Of a DNA stretch of 54,642 bases, positions 34,261 to 45,350 are shown piece after piece. A model generated the notes under the pieces. It saw nothing but the letters and a program-made list of their open reading frames with translations, ran no database searches and had not been told where the DNA came from. Numbering within the stretch: position 1 is the stretch's first letter; each line of letters starts with the position of its first letter. This DNA comes from Nonomuraea deserti. Lineage in GTDB: Bacteria; Actinomycetota; Actinomycetes; Streptosporangiales; Streptosporangiaceae. The translations under genes and the position numbers were made by a program. The stretch covers positions 1-54,642 of the forward strand of contig NZ_SMKO01000045.1 of NCBI RefSeq assembly GCF_004348685.1, read 5' to 3'.

Positions 34261-34635
34261 GTCGTCCGAGGTGGTGGCGGCTCCCCGCGTACGCCTGACA
34301 TGAGGGCGCACCGGTAGCCACGAAGTCGTGGCGGCACCTTACCGGGCGAAGCCCCTGGTCGGCGCGGCGCGAGAGGGAGCCCCCGCCCACCTCGTCGCCT
34401 CCGGACAGGCCGGTCCGTCATGCTCGCAGCCGGCGCGGGCACGCCCGACCTGTCCGGAAAGCGTTAGCCGTCATAATTTCCTCGTGATTCGGTATTTTTA
34501 CAGCGAAAATTACATAGCCCCACAAACCTCGTGTAACCTTGGATCTGGTTAACCGCCAGACGCCCTGGCGGTCATACCTCGCAGGGAGCATTTCGGCATA
34601 CAACCCCCGAGTTCGTGTTGGGGGGTGCGGGGAGC
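34261..34635. other. 375-bp intergenic region
   Basis: No gene supported. The final 150 bp are AT-rich for this genome (TTTTTACAGCGAAAATTACATAG near 34495) and probably contain the promoter of the STAS-domain gene. Confidence 0.5.
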
Positions 34636-34977
34636 GTGAGCGGCGTCGAGGAGCTGCTGCTCTATCAGGACGAGCAGCTGAGCATCGTGGTGCGCGCGGC
34701 GCCCGGAGCGCCGGCCGTCTCGCTGGTCGGCGAGATCGACGCCACCAACAGTTCTGCCGTGGCCAGCGCCCTGGCCCGTTGCCGCAGAGGCCCCTACGTC
34801 GTCGTCGACATCGGCGAGCTCACCTTCATCGACGTCTCAGGCCTGCGCGTGCTCCTCATGCCCACCATGCCGCCCTCGCAACGGTGGATCCGCCTGCACA
34901 ACGTCACGCCGTACCAGCAGCGGCTGATGCGCATGATGGGGTGGTATTACCAGCCGCGCATCCACGCTCCCACCTAG
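34636..34977 (+). CDS. STAS-domain anti-sigma factor antagonist
   Basis: 113 aa, cytoplasmic. Core SpoIIAA-like fold: VSLVGEIDATNSSAVASALAR and the phospho-acceptor region LTFIDVSGLRVLLM, where the Ser in IDVSG is the usual phosphorylation site. It should bind an RsbW-type kinase such as the one at 43392, although pairing is not proven. Start at GTG 34636 is preferred over GTG 34615. It is convergent with geoA (5 bp between stops). Confidence 0.85.
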   Translation: MSGVEELLLYQDEQLSIVVRAAPGAPAVSLVGEIDATNSSAVASALARCRRGPYVVVDIGELTFIDVSGLRVLLMPTMPPSQRWIRLHNVTPYQQRLMRMMGWYYQPRIHAPT

Positions 34978-34982
34978 CGCCC

Positions 34983-37172
<2,190 letters not shown>

Positions 37173-37175
37173 TCA

Positions 37176-38540
37176 TCAACGGGCCACCTCGACGTTCTCC
37201 AGCACGCCGAGCGCGTCGGGCACCAGGACCGCCGCCGAGTAGTAGGCGCTGACCAGGTAGGAGGCGACGGCCCGCGAGTCGATGCCGGTGCACCGCACGC
37301 TGAGCCCCGGCTCGCGCTCGTCGGGGACGCCGCTCTGGCGCAGGCCGACGACGCCCTGGTCCTCCTCGCCCGTGCGCATGACGAGGATCGAGGTGGTGCC
37401 CGCCCGGCTGATCGGGATCTTGTCGCACGGCAGGATGGGCACGCCGCGCCACACGGTCAGCCGGGCGCCCTCCAGCTCGGTGCCGCCGGGGTAGACGCCT
37501 CTGGCGGTGCATTCGCGGTGGAAGGCGGCGATGGCCCTCGGGTGGGCGAGGAAATAGCGGGACTTCTTCCTGCGGCAGAGCAGCTCATCCAGGTCGTCAG
37601 GCCCCGGAGGGCCGGTGCGGGTGTGGATGCGCTGCCCCGGGTCGGCGTTGTGCAGCAGGCCGAAGTCGCGGTTGTTGACCAGCTGGTGCTCCTGCGACTC
37701 GCGTACGGCCTCGACCGTCAGCCGCAGTTGTTCCTCGGTCTGGTCCATCGGCTGGTTGAACAGGTCGGCGACCCGGGTGTGCACGCGCAGCACGGTCTGC
37801 GACACGCTGAGCTCGTATTCTCGCGGGCCAGGGTCGTAGTCGGCGAACGTGCCGGGCAGCGCGGGCTCGCCCCGGTGGCCGGCGGCGACGGCGATCTCGG
37901 CCTCGCCCCACTTGTTCTGGGGCCTGGCCTGGCTGATCCGGTGGCGGGCGAGCTGCACGCTCACCGCCGGCCACCGGTCGGCCAGCGCGCGCAGCTCGGT
38001 CCAGGGCAGGGCGAGCACCGTGCACGCCGTCGCCGCCTCCAGCGTGAACCTCCACGGCCCGCCTTCGCTCCCGGCGTGCTCGCCGTCGGCCAGCGTGCCG
38101 AGCGCGACCGGGTCGCCGTACGGGCCCGTGCCGACCTTGGCCGCCTTCCCGTACGCGATCAGCAGCAGCTCGTCGGCCGGTCGCCCGGCGCGTACGATCG
38201 TCTCGCCCGGCGCGTATTCCCGCTGCTCGAAGCGGCCCGCGAGCTCCTCGAGCGCGGGGTCGTCCGCGAGCCCGTGCAGGAGCGGCAGCTCCGCCAGGCT
38301 CGGCGGGACGACGCGGAAACGGGCGCCCGTGGTGACGAAGCCGACCCGGCCGCCGCCGACCGCGTACGTCAGCCGCCGGTTCACCCGATAGACGCCGGCC
38401 TCGACGTCCACCCACGGAAGCACTCGCAGCAGCCAGCGGGGAGAGATCTCCCGCGTCTGCGGAGGCGTCTTGGTCGTCGTCGCGAGCGTGCGGGCCGCCG
38501 CCGTGTCGAGGCTCAGCCGCTGGTCGGACTCCGTCAACAC
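37176..38540 (-). CDS. Family 2B encapsulin shell protein B (cNMP-binding-domain type)
   Basis: 454 aa. HK97-like shell protein of the encapsulin Family 2B/EshA type. Order: N-arm ([45 protein letters not shown]), an inserted cyclic-nucleotide-binding-like domain (about 80-200, [34 protein letters not shown]), then the HK97 core ([58 protein letters not shown]). The cassette Arg expected to hold the nucleotide phosphate appears absent ([10 protein letters not shown]). The GTG at 38540 was chosen because GATTGGTGGTG precedes it, as it precedes the ATG of shell protein A. It differs markedly from A, so a two-component shell is possible. Confidence 0.88.
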   Translation of the reverse strand: MLTESDQRLSLDTAAARTLATTTKTPPQTREISPRWLLRVLPWVDVEAGVYRVNRRLTYAVGGGRVGFVTTGARFRVVPPSLAELPLLHGLADDPALEELAGRFEQREYAPGETIVRAGRPADELLLIAYGKAAKVGTGPYGDPVALGTLADGEHAGSEGGPWRFTLEAATACTVLALPWTELRALADRWPAVSVQLARHRISQARPQNKWGEAEIAVAAGHRGEPALPGTFADYDPGPREYELSVSQTVLRVHTRVADLFNQPMDQTEEQLRLTVEAVRESQEHQLVNNRDFGLLHNADPGQRIHTRTGPPGPDDLDELLCRRKKSRYFLAHPRAIAAFHRECTARGVYPGGTELEGARLTVWRGVPILPCDKIPISRAGTTSILVMRTGEEDQGVVGLRQSGVPDEREPGLSVRCTGIDSRAVASYLVSAYYSAAVLVPDALGVLENVEVAR

Positions 38541-38572
38541 GATCACCACCAATCACTGGGACCCGGAGCGGG

Positions 38573-39982
38573 TCAGCCGTTCCTGCCGAGCTCGACGTCC
38601 TCCAGGAGCCCGAGCGCGTCCGGCACCAGCACGGCGGCCGAGTAGTAGACGCTGACCAGGTAGGAGATGACGGCCTTCTCGTTGATGTTCATGAAGCGCA
38701 CGGACAGGCTGGGCTGGTATTCGTCGGGGATGCCGGTCTGGTGCAGGCCGACGACGCCCTGGTTCTCCTGGCCGGTGCGCATGAGCATGATCGACGTGGT
38801 ACGGGCGCCGGTGACCGGGATCTTGTTGCACGGGAAGATCGGCACGCCTCGCCAGGCCGGCACCCGGTGCCCGTTGACCTCGCTCGCCTGCGGGTAGACG
38901 CCGCGCTTGCTGCACTCCCTGCCGAAGGCGGCGATGGCCTGCGGGTGGGCCAGGAAGAACGCGGGCTCCTTCCACACGACGGACAGCAGGTCGTCGAGGT
39001 CGTCGGGGGTGGGCGGGCCCGAGCGGGTGCGGATGCGCTGGCCGAAGTCGGCGTTGTGGAGCAGGCCGAACTCGCGGTTGTTGACCAGCTCGTGCTCCTG
39101 GCGCTCGCGCAGCGCCTCGATCGTCAGGCGGAGCTGCTGGTCGAGCTGGCTCATCGGCTGGTTGTACAGGTCGGAGACCCGGCTGTGCACGCGCAGGACC
39201 GTCTGCGCCACGCTCAGCTCGTATTCGCGCGGGCTCTGCTCGTAGTCGACGAAGGTGCCGGGCAGCACGGCCTCGCCGGTGTGGCCGGCCGACATGTCGA
39301 TCGCGGCCTCGCCGTAGTCGTTCTGGGCACGCTCGACGCTGGTGCGCCGGCTCTCCACGTGGGCGCGCAGTTCGGGGGAGCGTTCGAGGATCTGCTCGAA
39401 GTCCTGGCGGGAAAGCGTCAGCACGGTGGTGGCGGTCTTGGCCCTGGCGGTGAACCCGAACTCGCCGCCGCCCGTCAGGACCTGCTCGCCGAGGTGGTCG
39501 CCGTCGGCCAGGACGCCGAGGTTCTGCTCGTCGCCGTAGGCGCCGCGGCTGACCTTGCCCACCCGGCCGTGGGCGATCAGCACGAGCCGGTCGATCTGGC
39601 CGCCCTCGGTCACGATCTTCTCGCCGGCCTCGACCTCCTGTTGCGCGAAGCGATCGGCCAGCGCTTGGAGCACCTCCATGTCGTCGAAACCGCGTAGCAC
39701 GGGCAATTCGGTGAGCTCGGCCGGGATGACCCGGACGTTGGATCCGGTCGTGCTGAACGTGATGCGGCCGTCTCCGAGGGTGTAGGTCAGCCGCCGGTTG
39801 ACCCGGTACACGCCTCCGGAGCACTGCACCCATGGCAGCAGCCGCAGCAGCCACCGCGAGGTGATCTCCTGCATCTGCGGAGGCGTCTTGGTCGTGGTGG
39901 AGAGCTGCCTTGCGGCGTCGGTGCTGAGGCTGAGCTGCCCGGCGCCGTCCTCCGGGGCGTGGGACTGGGTCGTTTCTGTCAT
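38573..39982 (-). CDS. Family 2B encapsulin shell protein A (cNMP-binding-domain type)
   Basis: 469 aa, homologous along its whole length to the shell protein ending at 37176. N-arm with [21 protein letters not shown] and [15 protein letters not shown]; cNMP-binding-like domain around 85-205 ([43 protein letters not shown]); HK97 core with [96 protein letters not shown]. Such proteins in Streptomyces (EshA-like) assemble into shells near terpene synthases. ATG 39982 with GGTGG upstream; 19 bp after ispH. Intact. Confidence 0.9.
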   Translation of the reverse strand: MTETTQSHAPEDGAGQLSLSTDAARQLSTTTKTPPQMQEITSRWLLRLLPWVQCSGGVYRVNRRLTYTLGDGRITFSTTGSNVRVIPAELTELPVLRGFDDMEVLQALADRFAQQEVEAGEKIVTEGGQIDRLVLIAHGRVGKVSRGAYGDEQNLGVLADGDHLGEQVLTGGGEFGFTARAKTATTVLTLSRQDFEQILERSPELRAHVESRRTSVERAQNDYGEAAIDMSAGHTGEAVLPGTFVDYEQSPREYELSVAQTVLRVHSRVSDLYNQPMSQLDQQLRLTIEALRERQEHELVNNREFGLLHNADFGQRIRTRSGPPTPDDLDDLLSVVWKEPAFFLAHPQAIAAFGRECSKRGVYPQASEVNGHRVPAWRGVPIFPCNKIPVTGARTTSIMLMRTGQENQGVVGLHQTGIPDEYQPSLSVRFMNINEKAVISYLVSVYYSAAVLVPDALGLLEDVELGRNG

Positions 39983-40001
39983 CGTTGCACCACCAATCTC
40001 G

Positions 40002-40940
40002 TTAGGGTTCGCGGGCGGATCTGAGCTCGGGCGGAAGCGAGAACGTGAGGGTCTCCTCCGTCAAGGTCACCTGCTCGACGTCGGCGTATCCGCGGGCGGC
40101 GAGCCAGCCGAGTAACTCCTCGACCAGCCCCTCCGGCACGGACGCGCCGGAGCTGACACCGACGGTCAGCACGCCCGCCAGCCACCGCTCGTCGGCGTCG
40201 GAGGCCCGGTCGACCAGGTAGGCGGCGCCGGCGCCCGCGTTGACGGCGACCTCCACCAGCCGGCGGGAGTTGGAGGAGTTGGCGGAGCCGACGACGATGA
40301 CCAGCTCGCACCTGGCGGCGATGCTGGTGACGGCCTCCTGGCGGTTCTGGCTGGCGTAGCAGATGTCGTCGCTGGGCGGGTCGGCCAGGCCGGGGAAGCG
40401 CCCGCGCAGCTCGGCGACGGCGCGCATGGTCTCGTCCACGGCCAGCGTGGTCTGCGACAGCCAGCTCACCGGCGCCGAGCCGTCGGCGGTCACGTCGTCC
40501 GTGCGGGCCGGGTCGACGACGTGGATGCGGCCGGGCGCCTCGCCGACCGTGCCCTCGACCTCCTCGTGCTCGGCGTGGCCGATGAGCACGATCTCGTAGC
40601 CCGCCTCGGCCATGCGCACGGCCTCCTTGTGCACCTTCGTGACCAGCGGGCACGTCGCGTCGATCGTCGCGAGCCCGCGCCGCCGCGCCTCCCCCTTGAC
40701 CGCTGGCGCGACGCCGTGCGCGGAGAAGACGACGAGCGCGCCGTCGGGGACCTCGTCGAGCTCGTCGACGAAGACCGCGCCGCGCCCGGTCAGGTCGCGG
40801 ATCACGGACGTGTTGTGCACGATCTGCTTGCGCACGTAAACGGGTGGTCCGAAGCGATCAAGCGCCTCTTCGACGGTGGTGATCGCGCGTTCGACGCCCG
40901 CGCAGAAGCCGCGCGGGGCAGCGAGAAGTACCCGGCCCAT
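40002..40940 (-). CDS. ispH: 4-hydroxy-3-methylbut-2-enyl diphosphate reductase
   Basis: 312-aa [4Fe-4S] enzyme of the last MEP-pathway step, making IPP and DMAPP. The three cluster Cys are seen in [13 protein letters not shown] (C13), [13 protein letters not shown] and [14 protein letters not shown]. Conserved [23 protein letters not shown] are present. ATG 40940 with GAAGGGG upstream is favoured; a GTG at 40964 would add 8 residues and overlap the upstream stop. It sits inside the geosmin/encapsulin operon. A separate housekeeping ispH is probably elsewhere, but that cannot be seen here. Confidence 0.94.
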   Translation of the reverse strand: MGRVLLAAPRGFCAGVERAITTVEEALDRFGPPVYVRKQIVHNTSVIRDLTGRGAVFVDELDEVPDGALVVFSAHGVAPAVKGEARRRGLATIDATCPLVTKVHKEAVRMAEAGYEIVLIGHAEHEEVEGTVGEAPGRIHVVDPARTDDVTADGSAPVSWLSQTTLAVDETMRAVAELRGRFPGLADPPSDDICYASQNRQEAVTSIAARCELVIVVGSANSSNSRRLVEVAVNAGAGAAYLVDRASDADERWLAGVLTVGVSSGASVPEGLVEELLGWLAARGYADVEQVTLTEETLTFSLPPELRSAREP

Positions 40941-40960
40941 CGGGATGCCCCTTCGAATCG

Positions 40961-42010
40961 TCACTTGGTACGGTGTGCGAGCTGATCCGCCAGGACGGTC
41001 AGCGCCTGCGCCGCCTCCGGCTTGATCTGCGCCGCGGTCAGCGCCGCCATGGCCAGGCCCACGCGCTCTGCGATCATCGACTCGACCTTGGCCGGCGCCC
41101 CCGTGTCGGCCAGGATCTGGCGTAGCTCCGCTGCGCGTTCCTCGGACAGCTCAGGGTCGCCGTGCCAGCGTCGGAGATGGGCGAGCTGCGCCGGGGAGGC
41201 GTGCTGCACGGCGTGGGCGTACATCACGGTGTGCTTGCCCTCGCGCAGGTCGTCGAGCGCCGACTTGCCGGTCTCCGCCGACGTGCCGAACGTGCCCAGC
41301 ATGTCGTCGCGGAGCTGGAACGCCTCGCCCAGCGGCAGCCCGAAGGCGGAGTAGGAGTCGAGCAGTTCCGGCGAGGCGCCGGCCAGGGCGCCGCCGATCT
41401 GCAGCGGCCGCTCGACGGTGTATTTGGCGGTCTTGTAGCGGATCATGGTGAGCGCCTCGTCCACGCTTGCCCCCGAGCGGAGCTGGCCGAGGATGTCGAG
41501 GTACTGGCCGCTGATCACCTCGGTGCGCATGGCGTCGAACAGGTGGTGCGCGGCGCGCAGCCGCGGTGGCTCGGCCCCGCACGACGACAGCAGCGCGTCG
41601 GACCACGCCAGGCTGAGCGTGCCCAGCAGGATGCCGCCCGCCTGCCCGAACGCCTCCGCGCCCGGGCCCCTGTGCAGCTCCGCCAGGTTCCTGTGCACGG
41701 TCGCCCGGCCCCGGCGCAACTGGCTGCCGTCCATGATGTCGTCGTGGATGAGCAGGCCCGCGTGGCACAACTCCAGGGCCGCGGCGGCGCTGACGATCTC
41801 GTCGCAGTCGTCGCCGCCCGCGCCGCGCCAGCCCCAATAACAGAGCTGCGGTCTGATGCGCTTGCCGCCGCTCAGGATGAAGTCGGTCAGCAGCCCGTAG
41901 GCCGCCTCCACACCCGGGTCGGAGACGGGGGCGCGCCAGTCGTCAAGGAAGGCGGCCAATCTCCGATCAATGCGTGCAGCAAGGTGGTGCTGGGTGAAGC
42001 TCACCGGCAT
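40961..42010 (-). CDS. Polyprenyl diphosphate synthase, GGPP/FPP-type
   Basis: 349-aa trans-prenyltransferase. GGKRIRPQL (about 48-56), first Asp-rich motif DDIMD (90-94, no two-residue insertion), [19 protein letters not shown], and a second motif [11 protein letters not shown] (D235, D236, Gly at the last position, as common in actinobacterial relatives). The DDIMD motif without insert, and Gly/Leu rather than aromatics at the -5/-4 positions (G85, L86), suggest GGPP or longer product rather than FPP. It opens the operon, starting at ATG 42010. Geosmin synthase needs FPP, so the product is worth testing. Confidence 0.92.
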   Translation of the reverse strand: MPVSFTQHHLAARIDRRLAAFLDDWRAPVSDPGVEAAYGLLTDFILSGGKRIRPQLCYWGWRGAGGDDCDEIVSAAAALELCHAGLLIHDDIMDGSQLRRGRATVHRNLAELHRGPGAEAFGQAGGILLGTLSLAWSDALLSSCGAEPPRLRAAHHLFDAMRTEVISGQYLDILGQLRSGASVDEALTMIRYKTAKYTVERPLQIGGALAGASPELLDSYSAFGLPLGEAFQLRDDMLGTFGTSAETGKSALDDLREGKHTVMYAHAVQHASPAQLAHLRRWHGDPELSEERAAELRQILADTGAPAKVESMIAERVGLAMAALTAAQIKPEAAQALTVLADQLAHRTK

Positions 42011-42243
42011 GCGAACGGCTCCTTATCGCTCCGACCGAGTCGCTACCAATAGTTACTCACCCAATACAGAGGGTGTAAAGTGTCTTTTGGTACTGGCGTT
42101 GCGATCGACCACGTCTCTACCGGTCGGTGACGCGCGGCCCACCCCGCCGGGGCCCCAGGTGACCGGCCCGCCCGGCAGGACCTGGCCCTCCGGCGCGCAG
42201 TTCAGGCGGGTTTCGCGCTCCCGGCGTGGGGCAGCGAGGTCGC
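42011..42243. promoter_or_regulatory. Promoter region of the terpene/encapsulin operon and divergent SDR
   Basis: 233 bp between divergent genes. On the minus strand, TTTACA about 42080 and GTAACTATTGG near 42045 could be promoter elements for the operon, but matches are weak. The remaining right part is GC-rich with no ORF. No strong palindromes seen. Confidence 0.4.
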
Positions 42244-43293
42244 ATGAGAGTCGTGGTGGTGGGAGCCACAGGAAACGTCGGCACCAGCGTCGTTCGCGCG
42301 CTCGTCGCCGACAGCGGCGTGACCTCGATCGTCGGGGTCGCCCGCCGGTTGCCCGGATGGCGGATCGACCGCACCGACTGGCGGCAGGCCGACGTGGCGA
42401 GCGACGACCTGGTGCGGATCTTCGACGGCGCCGACGCGGTGGTGCACCTCGCGTGGTTGTTCCAGCCGACCAGGGATCCGGCGACGACCTGGCGGGCCAA
42501 CGTGCTGGGCAGCATGCGGGTGTTCAGGGCGGCGGCGGAGGCCGGGGTGTCCGCGCTGGTCCACGCCTCCTCCGTGGGGGCGTACTCACCGGGGCCCAAG
42601 GACCGGCCGGTGGACGAGAGCTGGCCCACGCACGGCTGGCCGGGTGCGGCGTACGGGCGGGAGAAGGCCTACGTCGAGCGGGTGCTCGACGTCTTCGAGC
42701 ACGATCATCCCGGCATCCGCGTGGTGCGGATGCGGCCCGGCTTCATCTTCCAGCGGGCCGCCGCGACCGAGCAGCGCAGGTTGTTCGGCGGGCCGTTCGT
42801 GCCCCGGCGGCTGATCAGGCCGGGGCTGATCCCGTTCGTGCCGGACATCCCCGGGCTGCGGCTGCAGGTGCTGCACGCGCGGGACGCGGCGGAGGCCTAC
42901 CGGCTGGCCGTCACCAAGGAGGTGCGCGGCCCGTTCAACCTGGCCGCCGAACCCGTGCTCGACCCGCACGACCTCGCCGAGATGCTCGGCACCCGCACCG
43001 TGCGGGTGGCGCCGCAGGTGGCCAGGGCGGTCGTCGCGGCCGGCTGGCAACTGCGGCTCGTGCCCGCCGCGCCGGGGCTGCTGGAGCTGGCCCTCCGCAT
43101 CCCGGTCATGGACGTGGGGCGCGCCAGGGAAGTGCTGGGCTGGACGCCGGAGCACTCGTCGCGGGACGCCATGCGGGAGTTGTTCCGCGGGCTGCGTGAG
43201 GGCGCCGGCATGGACACCGGGCCGCTCGCCCCCGATCGCGGGCCGGCTCGCCGGATACGCGAACTCGCGACCGGCGTGGGAGGACGCACGTGA
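42244..43293 (+). CDS. NAD-dependent epimerase/dehydratase (extended SDR)
   Basis: 349 aa. Rossmann GxxGxxG as VVVGATGNVGTSVV (residues 4-17), NAD-specific acid VAR..., the catalytic YGREK (Y near 138) with ASSVGAYSP, and PGFIFQR. C-terminal substrate domain is typical of the extended SDR family. The substrate is not predictable. GAGGTCGC lies just before ATG 42244. Divergent from the terpene operon; a short 98-bp gap separates it from the RsbW-like gene. Confidence 0.88.
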   Translation: MRVVVVGATGNVGTSVVRALVADSGVTSIVGVARRLPGWRIDRTDWRQADVASDDLVRIFDGADAVVHLAWLFQPTRDPATTWRANVLGSMRVFRAAAEAGVSALVHASSVGAYSPGPKDRPVDESWPTHGWPGAAYGREKAYVERVLDVFEHDHPGIRVVRMRPGFIFQRAAATEQRRLFGGPFVPRRLIRPGLIPFVPDIPGLRLQVLHARDAAEAYRLAVTKEVRGPFNLAAEPVLDPHDLAEMLGTRTVRVAPQVARAVVAAGWQLRLVPAAPGLLELALRIPVMDVGRAREVLGWTPEHSSRDAMRELFRGLREGAGMDTGPLAPDRGPARRIRELATGVGGRT

Positions 43294-43391
43294 AACGATG
43301 ACCCGTCCGGACATCAGAACAGACCGTCAGCGAGACGTCGTGCCCCCCATCACTTTGCGCGTCGGCGATCAGGCGAGGTGGGAGGCCTGCC

Positions 43392-43853
43392 ATGCGCACC
43401 CTGTTGACCCAGCCCTTCACGCTCGACGACGTGCCCGCGCTGCGCCAGTCCGTGGCCCGCTGCGCGGAGCGCTCGGGGCTGAGCGGCTCCCGGCTGGCGG
43501 ACTTCGTGCTGGCCGTGCATGAGAGCGTGGTCAACGCCGTCGAGCACGCGGGCGGGCACGGGCACCTCAGGTTGTGGACGGTCGACGGGTTCATCTGCGC
43601 GGAGACCACCGACAGGGGTACGGGCATCCCCGCCCGCTACGTCGACGGCCACCGCCTGCCGGCGGACTTCGCCGCGACGGGCAGGGGAATCTTCCTGATC
43701 CGCGAGCTGTGCGACGCGGCCGACTTCCGTACCGGCCCGTGCGGCACCACCGTCCGGCTCACCATGCGGTTAAGGCCGCAGGCTCGCGGAGCCATGGAGC
43801 GGATCAGGATCACGGTCCCCGACCGGCCGGGGTCCGGCCGCTTCAGCGCCTGA
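43392..43853 (+). CDS. RsbW/SpoIIAB-like anti-sigma regulatory ATP-binding protein
   Basis: 153 aa GHKL ATPase. N-box HESVVNAVEHAGG, G1 DRGTGIPA, and G2 TGRGIFLIRELC are all present. No sigma-factor gene adjoins it. A likely partner is a STAS antagonist like the one at 34636, but no physical linkage is seen. Starts ATG 43392. It would act in the cytoplasm as an anti-sigma factor or kinase. Confidence 0.87.
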   Translation: MRTLLTQPFTLDDVPALRQSVARCAERSGLSGSRLADFVLAVHESVVNAVEHAGGHGHLRLWTVDGFICAETTDRGTGIPARYVDGHRLPADFAATGRGIFLIRELCDAADFRTGPCGTTVRLTMRLRPQARGAMERIRITVPDRPGSGRFSA

Positions 43854-43927
43854 CCACGTGGTGATCCCGGGCCGTCTGACCTGGCGGGGTGCCGGGTAGG
43901 CTGCGGGAGACGGAAAGGGACCACCAC

Positions 43928-44827
43928 GTGAGCGCCGACACACCCAAGCTCGGGATCATCTCCCCGGTCCGGCGCATCGGGCGGCGGGAGTTCGACTTCG
44001 AGCGCCAGGTCGCCATCATGGCCATCGTCAACAGGACACCCAACTCCTTTCACGACCGGGGCCGCACCTTCGCGCTCGACAGCGCCGTCGCGGCGGCGCG
44101 CAAGGCCGTCGCGGACGGGGCCGACTGGGTCGACGTCGGCGGGTTCGCCTTCAGCGCCGACCAGGAGCAGATCCCGGCCGAGGAGGAGATCGAGCGCGTC
44201 GTCCCGGTGATCGCCCAGGTCAGAGCCATCACCGACGCCGTGATCTCCGTCGACACGCACAGGGCCCAGGTGGCGAGGGCGGCCATCGAGGCCGGCGCCG
44301 ACGTCATCAACGACACCAACGGCCTGCGCGAGCCGGGCATCGCGGAGACCGCGGCGGCGACCGGCGCCAGCGTGGTCGTCACCCACAGCCTCGGCGGCCC
44401 CGGCCGGCGGATCGCCCGGCCCAGCTACGCGGACGTCGTCACGGAGGTGGCCGGCTTCCTGCGCGAGCGGGTCGAGTTCGCGCTGAAGGCGGGCATTGCG
44501 GCCGACCGGATCATCATCGATCCGGGCCACGACCTGAACAAGAACACCTACCACTCGCTGGAGCTCACGCGCAGGCTCGGCGAGATCACCTCTATGGGCT
44601 ACCCCACGCTGGTGGCGCTGTCCAACAAGGACTTCATCGGCGAGACCCTCGACCGCCCGCAGGGCGAGCGCACCGAGGGCACGATCGCGGCCAACGTCGT
44701 CGCGATCCTCAAGGGCGCCCGCATCCTGCGCGTGCACGACGTGGCCGCGACGGTCGCGTCCGTACGCATGACCGAGGCCGTGCTCGGCTGGCGCGGCCCG
44801 ATCGCCCCCGTCCACAACCTGGCTTGA
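43928..44827 (+). CDS. Dihydropteroate synthase homolog, FolP2-like
   Basis: 299 aa, TIM barrel of the DHPS family. IMAIVNRTPNSFHDRGRTF replaces the canonical NVTPDSF, WVDVGGFAFSADQEQI, SVDTHRAQVARAA, VINDTNGLREPG, IIIDPGHDLNKNTYHSLEL. The deviations resemble the second DHPS copy in mycobacteria (FolP2, Rv1207), which is reported not to function as a normal DHPS. Start GTG 43928. It is 13 bp from the DUF1992 gene. Confidence 0.85.
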   Translation: MSADTPKLGIISPVRRIGRREFDFERQVAIMAIVNRTPNSFHDRGRTFALDSAVAAARKAVADGADWVDVGGFAFSADQEQIPAEEEIERVVPVIAQVRAITDAVISVDTHRAQVARAAIEAGADVINDTNGLREPGIAETAAATGASVVVTHSLGGPGRRIARPSYADVVTEVAGFLRERVEFALKAGIAADRIIIDPGHDLNKNTYHSLELTRRLGEITSMGYPTLVALSNKDFIGETLDRPQGERTEGTIAANVVAILKGARILRVHDVAATVASVRMTEAVLGWRGPIAPVHNLA

Positions 44828-44840
44828 AGGAGAGTCGCAC

Positions 44841-45248
44841 GTGACCGAGCGGAAGCCACCGGGGATGCCTTACGAGAGCTGGATCGACCGGCAGATCCGT
44901 GAGGCGGAGGCGCGCGGCGAGTTCGACGACCTGCCCGGCAAGGGCAAGCCGCTGCCAGGCCTCGAGCGGGATCCCGGCGACATGTGGTGGATCAAGCAGA
45001 AGGTGGAGAGCGAGGGCCTGTCGATGCCCCTGCCGCCCACGCTGGCGCTGCGCAAAGACGCCGAGCAGGCGCTGGCAGAGGCACGGGGGGCGCGCACCGA
45101 GGCCGAGGCCAGGAGCATCGTCGAGGACATCAACAGCCGCATCCGCGAGGCGATCAGGACGGGGCTGTCGGGCCCGCCGCTCAATCTGATGTCCTACGAC
45201 GTCGATGAGGTCGTGTCCGAGTGGCGCAGGGCACGAGGCGTGACCTGA
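44841..45248 (+). CDS. DUF1992 (DnaJ-like C-member 28) family protein
   Basis: 135 aa, helical: YESWIDRQIREAEARGEFDDLPGKGKPLPGLERDP, then DMWWIKQKVESEGLSMPLPPTLALRKDAE. The WIDRQIREA-GEFDDLPGKGKPL core is diagnostic of DUF1992. Function unknown. GTG start 14 bp after the DHPS homolog, so they are likely co-transcribed. A strong terminator follows. Confidence 0.93.
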   Translation: MTERKPPGMPYESWIDRQIREAEARGEFDDLPGKGKPLPGLERDPGDMWWIKQKVESEGLSMPLPPTLALRKDAEQALAEARGARTEAEARSIVEDINSRIREAIRTGLSGPPLNLMSYDVDEVVSEWRRARGVT

Positions 45249-45262
45249 GCGGATCACGATCA

Positions 45263-45297
45263 AGGGCCCGGGCCGCACTCTCGTGCGCCCGGGCCCT
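45263..45297. terminator. Strong bidirectional terminator between DUF1992 and GH6 genes
   Basis: AGGGCCCGGG (45263-45272) / CCCGGGCCCT (45288-45297); the loop contains GCAC/GTGC, so the stem extends. It sits between convergent genes. Confidence 0.85.
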
Positions 45298-45350
45298 GTC
45301 AGGCGGGCGGAGGGATCCGGGTCAGGCGGGTCCCACCGGCTCGCCAGGCA

